A stretch of DNA of 64,000 nucleotides from Methylobacterium radiotolerans JCM 2831 (GCF_000019725.1 NC_010505.1:2917001-2981000); one strand, 5' to 3'. Shown: positions 15,657-24,892, numbered from the stretch's first letter. Made by a program: numbers and translations. The notes: generated from the letters alone by a model not told the origin.

Positions 15657-16145
15657 ACCGTTCCCTCCTGGACAGTATTATTGTTGGCGTTCGCGCTCAG
15701 GCCAGCTTTATGCCTTGCCAGAGCGCAGCTTGGCAGAACAACTTGACCGGAATTCTTCGAAAAATTCTTGGCCCGCGGGCAAATTATCTCTGTAGTACGC
15801 CGCCACCCGCCTGGCACCGGACGATGATGTCTGATGGTCGACGGTATGCCAGCAAGATGGTGCTGATTTAATCCCAGGCTGTCAATCGAACCTGCAAAAA
15901 AACACACCTCAGCCGGAATGGATTAAACACTTGGCTCGAACGTACATCGCACGTGGCTGCGAGGGCACCGGATTTCGGTTGCGTTCGTGCCACTTCTAAC
16001 GTGCCGGAAGGCGGCAAAGGTCACAGGTCTGTGGGACCGCGCCGCAATCGACTAGGATCTTGCAAAGGTTTGGGTTAGGTCGTTTGAGAGCGCACGACAG
16101 AGAATGCGTGCGAGACATCATGCGTGTGAGCCGACTGGACGAGGG
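15657..16145. other. 489-bp divergent region between antiporter and FCD regulator
   Basis: AT-richer than its surroundings and free of convincing genes, so it is probably a promoter region for both flanking genes. It holds one of two exact copies of the 10-mer GGTATGCCAG (15843-15852). Confidence 0.5.
15843..15852. promoter_or_regulatory. Candidate FCD regulator site (GGTATGCCAG)
   Basis: Exact reverse-complement match to 17154-17163. It is located 187 bp before the oxlT start and 294 bp before the regulator start. GGTATGCC is close to the GGT-x-ACC type of half-site used by FadR/FCD regulators. The assignment rests on repetition and position alone. Confidence 0.3.
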
Positions 16146-16838
16146 ATGTCGAATTCCGAACCGCTGAGCGTGAAGCCCATCGTCGCCAGCTCCAGTCTCC
16201 GGACATTGGCCTACGAGGCGCTCAAAACGGCCATCACCAACATGGACATCTACGGGCGTCCGGACGAGGTGCGTCTCGACGAGCGGAAGCTGTCGCAGGA
16301 TCTCGGTGTCAGCCGCACGCCGGTGCGCGAGGCTCTGACGGTTCTTGAGCAGGAGGGCTTCGTCCGCTCCGAAGCGCGGCGCGGTGTCTTCGTGATCAAG
16401 AAGAACAAGCGCGAGATCGTCAGCATGATCCACGCGTGGACGGCGCTGGAGAGCATGGCGGCCCGTCTCGCCTGCGCGCGCGCCACCGACGCGCAACTGC
16501 GCTCGTTGCGCGAATCGTTCCCTGAATTTTTCGAGGGGCAGCCGTCCGAGCACATCGACGAGTACTCCGATGCGAACATCCGCTTCCACCAGCGCATCAT
16601 CGCGCTGGGTCACTGCGAGGCGATCGCCGATCTGACCAGCAATCTGCTGATGCATGTCCGCGGCATCCGCAGCACCGCGCTCCGGCAGGGCGATCGGGCG
16701 GAGCGCTCGATACGGGAGCACGTCGCCATCATCTCGGCGCTCGAAGCCCGCGATGCAGATCTGGCCGAGAGGCTCGTCCGCGAGCACGGTCTCGGTCTCG
16801 CGCAACACGTCGACACCTACGGCGACTACCTGGACTGA
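16146..16838 (+). CDS. GntR-family regulator, FCD subfamily
   Basis: A 230-aa DNA-binding regulator, probably controlling the oxalate genes. Residues 17-85 are the winged helix: ERKLSQDLGVSRTPVREALT is the GntR recognition block and LEQEGFVRSEARRGVFVIK the wing. Residues 95-220 are the all-helical FCD ligand domain, with the metal-binding pattern DANIRFHQRI, then REHVAIISALEARDADLAE. FCD regulators usually sense small organic acids; oxalate, formate or a CoA ester would suit. ATG 16146 follows GGACGAGGG closely; the frame is open 14 codons further back. It is divergent from oxlT. Confidence 0.9.
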   Translation: MSNSEPLSVKPIVASSSLRTLAYEALKTAITNMDIYGRPDEVRLDERKLSQDLGVSRTPVREALTVLEQEGFVRSEARRGVFVIKKNKREIVSMIHAWTALESMAARLACARATDAQLRSLRESFPEFFEGQPSEHIDEYSDANIRFHQRIIALGHCEAIADLTSNLLMHVRGIRSTALRQGDRAERSIREHVAIISALEARDADLAERLVREHGLGLAQHVDTYGDYLD

Positions 16839-17232
16839 TCGCCGCCCGAGCTCACGCCCGGCGGCGATGAGACCGGGATTGCGTCGCGGCTCATCCGTCA
16901 GCACGCCTGCGCGCACTTGCGCGGCGCCATCGACGTCGCGTCTGTCGGCTCCGATGCACAGTCGAGACCCTGTCTAACGGGATCTCAAATTGAATCGTGC
17001 ACGATCGTTGCGGCGTTGCAAAAAATCCGGCCGCGGAGCGCTCAAACGTGGCGCGCCACCTATCCGATCGAGAGCATGGCGCGGAGGGAAAACCGTCGCG
17101 AGCGGGCGTGCACGCGCTCTCCATGCATGCACGGCATAAACGGTATTCGTAATCTGGCATACCAAGTTGCGCCGCGGCATGACACGTATCGCATCGCAAC
17201 ATGTCCCGTTCGAAACCGCGCCGGATAGTCCG
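16839..17232. other. 394-bp region after the FCD regulator
   Basis: No supported gene. It contains the second copy of the CTGGCATACC element at 17154-17163, about 70 bp before a small membrane-protein ORF. Confidence 0.4.
17154..17163. promoter_or_regulatory. Second copy of candidate FCD regulator site (CTGGCATACC)
   Basis: Exact reverse complement of the 10-mer at 15843-15852, here followed by AA so that TGGCATACCA is close to a palindrome. It lies 79 bp before the small membrane-protein ORF at 17233. Confidence 0.3.
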
Positions 17233-17394
17233 ATGATCGCCAGCTTCCTCGCCAGCTTCCTCGCCATCTTTGTCGCCTTCGCCGCCTGCCAGGCGCTGCT
17301 GACCGTGAAGTTCGCGGACTTCCTCTCCGCCGCGGAGGATGGTCGCGAGACCGTCGAGCCCGCCGCCGACGTCGCGTCCGCGAAGCTCGCCTGA
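17233..17394 (+). CDS. Small single-span membrane protein
   Basis: A 53-aa frame, MIASFLASFLAIFVAFAACQ followed by a short acidic tail (SAAEDGRETVEP). One transmembrane helix is predicted near the N-terminus. No family is recognised. Composition is protein-like, unlike neighbouring open frames, but there is no strong ribosome-binding site. Confidence 0.4.
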   Translation: MIASFLASFLAIFVAFAACQALLTVKFADFLSAAEDGRETVEPAADVASAKLA

Positions 17395-17502
17395 GGACAA
17401 GGCCGGTCCGCAGCGTCTGAGACTGCGTAGGGTTAACGCTTTCCTCAAATTTTACGCGTAGGGTGAACCGATCGTTGACCGTGCGGGCGAGGAGCTACCG
17501 CG

Positions 17503-18576
17503 TTGGCCCTCGGCCCCGCATCGCGTTTCTCGGACGGGCCTTTCGTCCTGATCGTCTCGGATCGTCCGTCCGAACGATCGGCCCTCGAGCGCGCGATCGC
17601 GCTGGTGATGGACTGTCGTGCGATACCGCCCGGCATCCCGCTGCCGTCAGGGCGGCCACATCTCGTCATCCTGGACCTGCCGCCGGCCCGTAGCGCCGAG
17701 CTGCAATCCACCCTCGCCCATCACGGACCGCCGGTCCCGCGCCTCGTTCTCGTGCGCGGCGAACCCCTGCCGGCCGCTCGCTACCTCCGTCAGCTGCCGG
17801 CCGCGTCGCCCCGCCAGCTCGTATTGGCGAATGTCTTCGCCATGATCGAGGAGGCGACGCGCTCCGCCGAGTTGCGGCAGCGTCGGCTCCTGGAGCGCGT
17901 CTCGGGCGCCACCGCCGTCGTCGCCGAGATCTTCGACAGCGCCGCCCTCGGCGCCCGTCTGCAGCGCGCCGACGCGGATCGCGGAACCGAGCTGGTCCTC
18001 GCGGCCGTCTCGGAGGTCGGGATCGCCGAGTGGCTCACCGCGGTGTGGCGCCACGAGATCGGCGTTTACCAGCACACCCTCGGCGTCGCCGGCCACGCCG
18101 CCACCTTCGGCTCGCAGATCGGCCTCGGTCAGACCGACCTCGCGTTGCTGGTGCGCTCGGCGCTGCTGCACGACATCGGCAAGGCGCGCATCCCCGCAGA
18201 GATCCTCAACAAGCCGGGACCGCTCAATCCCGAGGAATCGCGCCTCATGCAGCGCCATCCCGATATCGGCGCCGATCTGCTTCGCGTGCACGGCGATTTC
18301 GAGGAGGCGGTGATCGACGTGGTCCTTCACCACCACGAGCGTCTCGACGGGAAGGGCTATCCCGATCGGCTGTCCGGTGCGGCGATCTCGGACCTCGTGC
18401 GGATCGTGACGATCTGCGACGTGTTCTCCGCCCTGACCGAGCGGCGCACCTATCGGCAGCCTGCCACTCCCGCGGAGGCGCTGTCGATCATGGCCGACAA
18501 CACCGGGCACCTGGATCCGGATCTCCTGCGCGCCTTCGCGCCCTCCATGCTCAAGGGCAGCGCCCTGGCGGCCTGA
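17503..18576 (+). CDS. HD-GYP-domain phosphodiesterase with degenerate receiver-like N-terminus
   Basis: Probable cyclic-di-GMP hydrolase, 357 aa, cytosolic. The HD-GYP domain covers about residues 180-345: His-Asp at 223-224 in LLHDIGKARIP, then HHHERLDGKGYPDRL at 276-290 with the GYP signature at 285-287, all canonical. Residues 14-115 have the beta-alpha rhythm of a receiver (FVLIVSDRPSE, HLVILDLPP with Asp58), but the acidic pocket is reduced to a single Asp and the switch Lys is not evident. The N-terminus may therefore be a pseudo-receiver that binds a partner. The start is TTG at 17503, with GAGGAG 10 bp before it. Confidence 0.87.
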   Translation: MALGPASRFSDGPFVLIVSDRPSERSALERAIALVMDCRAIPPGIPLPSGRPHLVILDLPPARSAELQSTLAHHGPPVPRLVLVRGEPLPAARYLRQLPAASPRQLVLANVFAMIEEATRSAELRQRRLLERVSGATAVVAEIFDSAALGARLQRADADRGTELVLAAVSEVGIAEWLTAVWRHEIGVYQHTLGVAGHAATFGSQIGLGQTDLALLVRSALLHDIGKARIPAEILNKPGPLNPEESRLMQRHPDIGADLLRVHGDFEEAVIDVVLHHHERLDGKGYPDRLSGAAISDLVRIVTICDVFSALTERRTYRQPATPAEALSIMADNTGHLDPDLLRAFAPSMLKGSALAA

Positions 18577-18702
18577 TCCGGGCCCGGCGTGGCGCCGGCG
18601 CCACGCTGTTCGGCGGGATGGTCCGGGCGCGCCGCGCGCCGCGCTTTCGCCGCAACCGCGCCGGAGGGAGGCGATCCCGTCACACGAATTGCCGACCGGA
18701 CC

Positions 18703-19197
18703 GTGCCCAAGCTCAGTCTCGCCCTCGCTGTCGCCCTCCCGCTGGCCCTCGCCGGGTGCGGCGGTCTCTCGGTCCTGCCCGAGACTCCCGTCGAGAACGC
18801 GACGCACACCGCCGTGCTCGACGAGGTCGCGGCCGCCGCGGCGATCTCGGCCTACCGGGTCCAGCACGGCCTGAGCCCGGTCGTGGTCGACTCGGCTCTC
18901 GTGAAGGCGGCGGCCTTCCAGGCCGGCAACAACGCCCGCCACGGCCAGCTCAGCCACGATGTCGGCGGCAGCTTCACCTCGCGCATGGCGTCGGCCGGTC
19001 TCGCGAGATCCTGGGCGGCCGAGAATCTCAGCGCCGGGTCCGAGACCCTGGAGCAGGTGCTCGCCCGCTGGAAGGCGAGTCCCGAGCACAACAGGAACAT
19101 GCTGCTGCCGCAGATCCGCAGGATCGGGATCGCCCGGGTCGATGCCCCGACCACCCGGTACAAGCGCTTCTGGGCGCTCGTGATGGCCGGCGGCTGA
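18703..19197 (+). CDS. CAP/SCP-domain lipoprotein
   Basis: Exported protein of the CAP (cysteine-rich secretory/PR-1) superfamily, 164 aa from GTG 18703. LALAVALPLALAGC is a lipoprotein signal with lipobox. The CAP fold shows in HGQLSHDVGG, SWAAENLSAGSETLEQVLAR and WKASPEHNRNMLLPQIRRIG, the conserved His/Glu/His pocket of bacterial YkwD-like proteins. Its biochemical role is unknown. The start is uncertain: the frame is open to a GTG at 18589, and a GGAGGGAGG tract at 18663-18671 lies too far from 18703 for normal spacing. Confidence 0.8.
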   Translation: MPKLSLALAVALPLALAGCGGLSVLPETPVENATHTAVLDEVAAAAAISAYRVQHGLSPVVVDSALVKAAAFQAGNNARHGQLSHDVGGSFTSRMASAGLARSWAAENLSAGSETLEQVLARWKASPEHNRNMLLPQIRRIGIARVDAPTTRYKRFWALVMAGG

Positions 19198-19208
19198 CGC
19201 CGGACGTC

Positions 19209-21026
19209 TCAGGATTCGGACGGCGCCAGATCGACGATCCGGAGCTGGGCGCGCTCGGCGCCGCGCCACCGGTCGCAGGACAGGGTCCCGGCCACGTGCA
19301 TCTCCCGGCCGATCCCGTTCAGCAAGGCCAGGCCGAGCGGTCGTTCGGCGGCGCGGAAACAGATCGCTCCCACCACCTGCCCGTCGCGGCTGCGCAGCCG
19401 GGCCCTGACATGGCTGGAGCCGACCACACCGGCGTCGACGAGGCGGTGCCGGCCCAGCGCGAAGATCGGCTCGGGCGCACCCTGGCCGAACGGGCCGGCC
19501 CGCTGCAGCAGCCGGACCGTCTCCGCGGTGGCGCCGCCGGCGCTGAGGCCGCCGTCGATCAGCAGGGCATCGGCGGCCCGGGCCACCGCGACGCTCGCCC
19601 CGAGCAGCATCGCCAGATGCGCTTCGAAGCGGGGGATGTCGTCGGCCCGCACGGTCACGCCGGCCGCCATGGCATGGCCGCCGCCCTTGCTGGCGAGCCG
19701 GGCCTCCACGCAGGCGCGGACCGCGAGCCCCAGATCCGCGCCCGGGATCGAGCGCCCCGAGCCCGTGGCGGTCCCGTCCGGACGGATCGCGAACGCGAAG
19801 GCCGGCCGGTTGAAGCGCTCCTTCAGCCGGGAGGCGATGAGGCCGACGATGCCGGGGTGCCAGTCGGCGCTGGCAGTCACTAGCACGGTACGGTCCGGAT
19901 CGAGCGTCAGGGCCCGGTCCATCTCGGCCTCGGCCTCCAGGACGGCCTGCGCCTCGATCGCCTGACGCTCGCGGTTGAGGCGATCGAGGTCGGCGGCGAT
20001 CCGGGCCGCCTCGCCCGGGTCCGCCGTGGTCAGCAGGCGGGCGCCCAGGGCCGAGTCGCCGATGCGCCCGCCGGCATTGATGCGCGGCCCGAGCACGAAG
20101 CCGAGATGCCACGCTTCCGGAGGCTCGCCGAGCGAGGCCGCGTCCAGCAGCGCCGCGAGCCCGGTGCGGCCGCGATGGCGCATGACCGTGAGCCCCTGGG
20201 TCACGAAGGCCCGGTTGAGGCCCGTTAGAGGCACGACGTCGGCCACGGTCGCCAGCGCCACGAGGTCGAGGGCATCGGTGAGCTGCGGTTCGGGACGATG
20301 GCTGCCGAAGAAGCCCTCCTGCCGCAGGGCGCGGTTCAGCGCCACCAGGGTCAGGAAGACGATGCCGGCGGCGCAGAGATGGCCGAGACCCGACAGGTCG
20401 TCGAGGCGATTCGGATTGACCACGGCGCGGGCGGGGGGGAGGATCTCGGAGGCCGCGTGGTGGTCGAGGACGATGACGTCGAGACCGAATTTCTCGGCCT
20501 CCTCCAGCGGCGCGTGGCCGCTCGTCCCGCAATCGACGCAGACGAGGAGTGTCGCGCCCTCCGCCGCCAGCGCGGTGATCGCCGCGACGTTGGGGCCGTA
20601 GCCCTCGGTGATCCGGTCGGGGATGTGGATCGGCGCGCGCAGTCCCAGGTTGCGGAGATAGCCGGCGAGGAGCGCCGCGCTCGCGGCGCCGTCGACATCG
20701 TAGTCGCCGAACACCGCCACCGTCTCCCCGCGCTTCACGGCGCGGACGAGGCGGCGGACGGCCGCCTCCATATCGAGCAGCGTGTCCGGATCCGGCATCA
20801 GGTCCCGCAGCCGCGGCGCGAGGTGACGGGGCGCCGCTTCCGGGACGATGCCCCGTCCCGCCAGGACCCGGGCCAGCAACTCCGGGAGGCCGTGGGCCTG
20901 GACCATCTTGGCGATCTGATTCTGGACGGCCGCGCCGCCGCAGCGCTCCTGCCAGCGCCGACCGGTCACGGAGGCGGCGACACCCAGGAAGGGCGGCAGT
21001 TCGGCGAGGAGCGGAGCGGACGACAC
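19209..21026 (-). CDS. recJ: Single-stranded-DNA-specific exonuclease RecJ
   Basis: 5'-3' exonuclease of the DHH family, 605 aa from GTG 21026, acting in RecF-type recombination and mismatch and base-excision repair. Motif I FGDYDVDGAASAALL is at about 106-120 with the metal Asp residues 108, 110 and 112; DHH is at 188-190 (IVLDHHAAS). LATVADVVPLTG and GPRINAGGRIG complete the DHH core. DHHA1 follows (SKGGGHAMAAGVTV), then the C-terminal OB fold. An upstream AGGGTGG supports the chosen start; an in-frame start 26 codons earlier gives Arg-rich sequence. It converges with the CAP-domain gene (11 bp). Confidence 0.95.
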   Translation of the reverse strand: MSSAPLLAELPPFLGVAASVTGRRWQERCGGAAVQNQIAKMVQAHGLPELLARVLAGRGIVPEAAPRHLAPRLRDLMPDPDTLLDMEAAVRRLVRAVKRGETVAVFGDYDVDGAASAALLAGYLRNLGLRAPIHIPDRITEGYGPNVAAITALAAEGATLLVCVDCGTSGHAPLEEAEKFGLDVIVLDHHAASEILPPARAVVNPNRLDDLSGLGHLCAAGIVFLTLVALNRALRQEGFFGSHRPEPQLTDALDLVALATVADVVPLTGLNRAFVTQGLTVMRHRGRTGLAALLDAASLGEPPEAWHLGFVLGPRINAGGRIGDSALGARLLTTADPGEAARIAADLDRLNRERQAIEAQAVLEAEAEMDRALTLDPDRTVLVTASADWHPGIVGLIASRLKERFNRPAFAFAIRPDGTATGSGRSIPGADLGLAVRACVEARLASKGGGHAMAAGVTVRADDIPRFEAHLAMLLGASVAVARAADALLIDGGLSAGGATAETVRLLQRAGPFGQGAPEPIFALGRHRLVDAGVVGSSHVRARLRSRDGQVVGAICFRAAERPLGLALLNGIGREMHVAGTLSCDRWRGAERAQLRIVDLAPSES

Positions 21027-21106
21027 GGGCGCCACCCTACACCGGGCCGCGCGGGGAATCTTGCGCCTCGCCGCAACAGCGACGGCGAACGCGATCCGGC
21101 ACAACT

Positions 21107-21133
21107 AAAAAGGGCGGGCATCGCTGCCCGCCC
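21107..21133 (-). terminator. Rho-independent terminator of the pnt operon
   Basis: GGGCGGGCA and TGCCCGCCC form a perfect 9-bp stem with a 4-nt loop. On the minus strand it is followed by five T. It begins 26 bp after the pntB stop codon. This is the clearest classical terminator in the window. Confidence 0.85.
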
Positions 21134-21158
21134 GTCGGATCTGCCGGAGACCTGAGTC

Positions 21159-22556
21159 TCAGAGGGACTTCAGGATGTTGTCGACGACCTTCTTGGCGTC
21201 GCCGAACAGCATCATGGTGTTGTCGCGGAAGAACACCTCGTTCTCGACGCCCGCGTAGCCGGAGCCCATGCCGCGCTTGATGAACAGCACGGTCTTGGCC
21301 TTCTCCACGTCCAGGATCGGCATGCCGTAGATCGGCGAGGCCTTGTCGGTCTTGGCGGCCGGGTTCGTCACGTCGTTGGCGCCGATCACGAAGGCGACGT
21401 CCGCCTGCGGGAACTCGCCGTTGATGTCCTCCAACTCGAACACCTCGTCGTAGGGCACGTTGGCCTCGGCCAGCAGCACGTTCATGTGGCCCGGCATGCG
21501 GCCCGCCACCGGATGGATGGCGTACTTCACGTCGACGCCCTCCTTCTTCAGCATGTCGGCCATCTCGCGCAGCGAGTGCTGCGCCTGGGCGACCGCCATG
21601 CCGTAGCCCGGGACGATGATGACCCGCTCGGCGTTCTTCATGATGTAGGCCGCGTCGTCGGCCGAACCCTGCTTCACGGGCCGGGTCTCGACCTGACCGG
21701 TGCCGGCCGCGGCCGTGTCGCCGCCGAAGCCGCCGAGGATGACCGAGATGAACGACCGGTTCATCGCGTGGCACATGATGTACGACAGGATCGCGCCCGA
21801 GGATCCGACCAGCGAGCCGGTGATGATCAGCGCGAGGTTGCCCAGGGTGAAGCCGATGCCCGCCGCCGCCCAGCCCGAGTAGGAGTTGAGCATCGACACG
21901 ACCACCGGCATGTCGGCGCCGCCGATCGGGATGATGATCAGCCCGCCCAGCACGAGCGAGGCGATGACGATCAACCAGAAGATCGCCTTCGACTCGGTGC
22001 CGATGAACAGGGCGATCAGCAGCACGAGGCCGGCGGCCAGCAGCGCGTTGATCAGGTGGCGCTGGGGCAGCATGATCGGCTTGCCGGACATGCGACCGTC
22101 GAGCTTGGCGAACGCGATCACCGAGCCGGTGAAGGTGATGGCGCCGATGGCGACGCCGAGACCCATCTCGAAGAGCGACTGCTTGTGGAAGTGGCCGTTC
22201 TCGATGATGCCGAAGGCCTGCGGGGCGTAGAGTGCGCCCGCCGCCACGAAGACGGCCGCGAGGCCGACCAGCGAGTGGAACGCCGCCACAAGCTGCGGCA
22301 TCGCGGTCATCGGCACGCGCTTGGCGATCACCGCGCCCGCGCCGCCGCCGATGCCGAGGCCCAGCAGCACGAGGATCCAGGCGCCTGCACCCGCCGGCGG
22401 GTGGCCGACGAGCGTCGTCAGGATCGCGAGCCCCATGCCGACCATGCCGTACAGGTTGCCCTGCCGGGAGGTTGTGGGGTGCGAGAGCCCCCGCAGCGCC
22501 ATGATGAACAGGACGCCGGCGACGATATAGAGAAGGGAGGAGACGTTCTCTGACAC
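21159..22556 (-). CDS. pntB: NAD(P) transhydrogenase subunit beta
   Basis: Membrane subunit of the proton-translocating transhydrogenase, 465 aa; it couples proton entry to reduction of NADP+ by NADH. About residues 1-260 are the dII membrane domain with about eight helices. The rest is dIII, the NADP(H)-binding domain, with VIIVPGYGMAVAQAQHSLRE, VKYAIHPVAGRMPGHMNVLL and FVIGANDVTNPAAKTD, all hallmark segments. Third gene of pntAA-pntAB-pntB, 4 bp after pntAB, and followed by a strong terminator. Confidence 0.96.
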   Translation of the reverse strand: MSENVSSLLYIVAGVLFIMALRGLSHPTTSRQGNLYGMVGMGLAILTTLVGHPPAGAGAWILVLLGLGIGGGAGAVIAKRVPMTAMPQLVAAFHSLVGLAAVFVAAGALYAPQAFGIIENGHFHKQSLFEMGLGVAIGAITFTGSVIAFAKLDGRMSGKPIMLPQRHLINALLAAGLVLLIALFIGTESKAIFWLIVIASLVLGGLIIIPIGGADMPVVVSMLNSYSGWAAAGIGFTLGNLALIITGSLVGSSGAILSYIMCHAMNRSFISVILGGFGGDTAAAGTGQVETRPVKQGSADDAAYIMKNAERVIIVPGYGMAVAQAQHSLREMADMLKKEGVDVKYAIHPVAGRMPGHMNVLLAEANVPYDEVFELEDINGEFPQADVAFVIGANDVTNPAAKTDKASPIYGMPILDVEKAKTVLFIKRGMGSGYAGVENEVFFRDNTMMLFGDAKKVVDNILKSL

Positions 22557-22560
22557 CGGC

Positions 22561-23016
22561 TCAGCCCTTCTTCTTGTACATGCCGAGCATGCGTTGCGTG
22601 ACGAGGAAGCCGCCGAAGATGTTCACGCTGGCGAGCACGATGCCGATGAAGCCGAAGAACCGGGCCAGCCCGGTGCCCTTCTCGATCAGCGGAACGCCGA
22701 CCGCCAGGATCGCGCCCACGATGATCACCGACGAGATCGCATTGGTGACCGACATGAGCGGGGTGTGCAGGGCCGGGGTCACCGACCAGACCACGTAGTA
22801 TCCGACGAAGATCGCCAGCACGAAGATCGCGAGCCGGAACACCGTGGGATCGACCGCGCCGCCCGTGGCGGCGCTCAGCCCGTGGCCCATGCCGTCGGCG
22901 ATGATCTGCGCCTGATCGGCGGCGTTGCGCGCCACCGCGGCCGCCGCGCGCGCGGCGTCGGCCAGCACGCGGGCCTGATCGGCGGCCTGATCGGGAGGGA
23001 CGATGACGTTTGCCAT
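22561..23016 (-). CDS. pntAB: NAD(P) transhydrogenase subunit alpha, membrane part
   Basis: A 151-aa membrane component (alpha-2) of the three-subunit transhydrogenase found in alphaproteobacteria. An Ala-rich N-terminal extension (residues 1-60) precedes three to four helices: [20 protein letters not shown], then [20 protein letters not shown], then [32 protein letters not shown] is invariant in the family. Split alpha subunits of this kind are normal in Rhodospirillum-type enzymes. Spacing of 24 bp to pntAA and 4 bp to pntB. Confidence 0.95.
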   Translation of the reverse strand: MANVIVPPDQAADQARVLADAARAAAAVARNAADQAQIIADGMGHGLSAATGGAVDPTVFRLAIFVLAIFVGYYVVWSVTPALHTPLMSVTNAISSVIIVGAILAVGVPLIEKGTGLARFFGFIGIVLASVNIFGGFLVTQRMLGMYKKKG

Positions 23017-23040
23017 TCTGCTACTCCTCTCGGCCGGGCT

Positions 23041-24270
23041 TCACTGCGCGCCCGCCGGGGTGGCCGTGCCGGACGCCTTGTTGGCCTCCGACTTGGCCAG
23101 CCCCACGGAGGCGGCTTCCGAGGCTGCGCCATCGGTCTTGGGCTGGAAGGACGCGTGCACGACCGCGCCGTCGCGGGTGAGGTTCGTGGCCTTCACCAGC
23201 TCGTCGTCCCAGTTGATGGCCAGCGCCTTCGACTCCTTGTCGATCAGGGTCTCGACGAAGGCGTAGAGGTTGCGGGCGTAGAGGCTCGACGACGTGGCGG
23301 CGAGCCGCCCCGGCACATTGACGTGGCCGACGATCTTCACGCCGCGGTCGTTCGTGACGACCTCGCCGGCCTTGGCGCCGGCGACGTTGCCGCCGCGCTC
23401 CACCGCGAGGTCGACCAGCACCGAACCCGGCTTCATCGACGCCACCATCTCCTCGGAGACCAGCTTCGGCGCCGGCCGGCCGGGGATCAGCGCGGTGGTG
23501 ATGACGATATCCTGCTTGGCGATGTGGCCCTTGACCAGCTCTGCCTGCTTCTTCTGATACTCGGCCGACATCTCCTTGGCGTAACCGCCGGCGGTCTCGG
23601 CCTGCTTGAACTCGTCGTCCTCGACGGCGACGAACTTGGCGCCCAGCGATTCGACCTGCTCCTTGGTGGCGGGCCGGACATCGGTGGCGGTGACGACCGC
23701 GCCGAGGCGTCGGGCGGTCGCGATGGCCTGGAGGCCGGCCACGCCGACGCCCATGACGAACACGCGGGCGGCCGGCACCGTGCCGGCGGCGGTCATCATC
23801 ATCGGCATCGCCCGGCCGTACTCGGCGGCGCCGTCGACGACCGCGCGGTAACCGGCGAGATTCGCCTGCGAGGACAGGACGTCCATCACCTGCGCGCGGG
23901 TGATGCGGGGCATCAGCTCCATGGCGAAGCCGTCGACGCCGGCCTCGGCCATCGCCCTCAAGGCTTCCTCGTTGCCGTAGGGGTCCATGATCGCGATCAC
24001 GGTGGCGCCACGCTTCAACTGCGGCAGCTCTTCGGCGCTCGGGCGCCGGACCTTCAGCACGAGGTCGGCATCCCTGGCGGCATCGGCGGCGCTCCCCGCT
24101 ATGCCGGCGCCGGCGGCCTCGTACTCGGAATCCAGAATGCCGGCCCTCTGGCCCGCTCCGGACTGCACCACGACGTCAGCACCGAGAGATTTGAACTTCT
24201 TGACGGTCTCAGGAACCGCGGCGACGCGCGGCTCCGCGGAGTCCGTCTCGGACAGCACAGCAATGCGCAT
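23041..24270 (-). CDS. pntAA: NAD(P) transhydrogenase subunit alpha, NAD-binding part
   Basis: Soluble dI subunit, 409 aa, binding NAD(H) on the cytoplasmic face. It starts MRIAVLSETDSAEPRVAAVP as in all transhydrogenase alpha subunits and alanine dehydrogenases. The NAD-binding Rossmann region has VFVMGVGVAGLQAIATARRL and ATDVRP. Further blocks are YAKEMSAEYQKKQAELVKGH, which binds the dinucleotide, and PGSVLVDLAVERGGNVAG. The short Ala/Gly/Thr-rich C-terminal tail replaces the membrane part, which is the separate gene pntAB. First gene of the pnt operon, 206 bp after the oxidase subunit gene. Confidence 0.96.
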   Translation of the reverse strand: MRIAVLSETDSAEPRVAAVPETVKKFKSLGADVVVQSGAGQRAGILDSEYEAAGAGIAGSAADAARDADLVLKVRRPSAEELPQLKRGATVIAIMDPYGNEEALRAMAEAGVDGFAMELMPRITRAQVMDVLSSQANLAGYRAVVDGAAEYGRAMPMMMTAAGTVPAARVFVMGVGVAGLQAIATARRLGAVVTATDVRPATKEQVESLGAKFVAVEDDEFKQAETAGGYAKEMSAEYQKKQAELVKGHIAKQDIVITTALIPGRPAPKLVSEEMVASMKPGSVLVDLAVERGGNVAGAKAGEVVTNDRGVKIVGHVNVPGRLAATSSSLYARNLYAFVETLIDKESKALAINWDDELVKATNLTRDGAVVHASFQPKTDGAASEAASVGLAKSEANKASGTATPAGAQ

Positions 24271-24476
24271 GCGAGGGTTCCCCTGGAAAAGCTCGGCCTT
24301 CGAATGCGCGAACCGGCGACGCTTTTCGAGAGGCGGACCTACGATACCGCGTTGGAAGCGGCCGGAATGTAACTTGCGCTCAATTTAATTGCCAACAATG
24401 CGTCAGCGACCCGCCCGGCGATCGCGAGCGGGCTCGTCATCCGCGGCGGCGCTCAACGCCACCGCCCTCGAACATT

Positions 24477-24770
24477 TCAGGCGAAGAACAGGTACAGGAC
24501 CAGCAGAATCCCGACGACCAGCGGGGCCTTCCACCCGACGGCCGGTGCGAGAGCGCCCACCGCGCCCGCGGCTCCCGAAGCGATCACGCCGACGATGGCC
24601 AGCAGCCAAGCTTCGCGGATCCCGCCGATGGCGAGGGCCAGCACCCAGCAGATCACGACGCCGGTGGCGATTTCGACGAACCGGACGAACCCGCGATAGG
24701 TCTGCTCGTGAGTCTTCGCGTCCATCGCCGGGCTGTAGGTGTGCCCGGCCACCGTGTCACTCTCGGCCAT
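24477..24770 (-). CDS. aa3-type cytochrome c oxidase subunit IV-like protein
   Basis: A 97-aa membrane protein. The motif HEQTYRGFVRFVEIATGVVI at residues 20-40 is that of the bacterial aa3 oxidase subunit IV family (short form, one conserved helix). It is extended here by two further hydrophobic segments up to VVGILLVLYLFFA. A gene of this family directly before pntAA is common in alphaproteobacteria. It is probably a small accessory subunit of the terminal oxidase; the other oxidase genes are elsewhere. Confidence 0.8.
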   Translation of the reverse strand: MAESDTVAGHTYSPAMDAKTHEQTYRGFVRFVEIATGVVICWVLALAIGGIREAWLLAIVGVIASGAAGAVGALAPAVGWKAPLVVGILLVLYLFFA

Positions 24771-24892
24771 CGTGCGCTCGTTTCCCTAAGACGCGACTTC
24801 TTGCGGTCGCGGTCGGATGTAGCTCAAGCGTTTACCTGCCGCAATCGGACGCACGCAAGTTGATCGCTCTCTCGGTGGATCTTCGCGCCGAC

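Noticed and set aside
13718..15746. Long plus-strand frames over the aldolase and antiporter genes
   Set aside because: They lack hydrophobic segments or motifs, while the minus strand encodes a 12-helix transporter and an intact zinc aldolase.
17647..20532. 961-codon minus-strand frame across the HD-GYP, CAP and recJ genes
   Set aside because: It crosses three well-supported genes and has low-complexity Arg/Pro-rich content.
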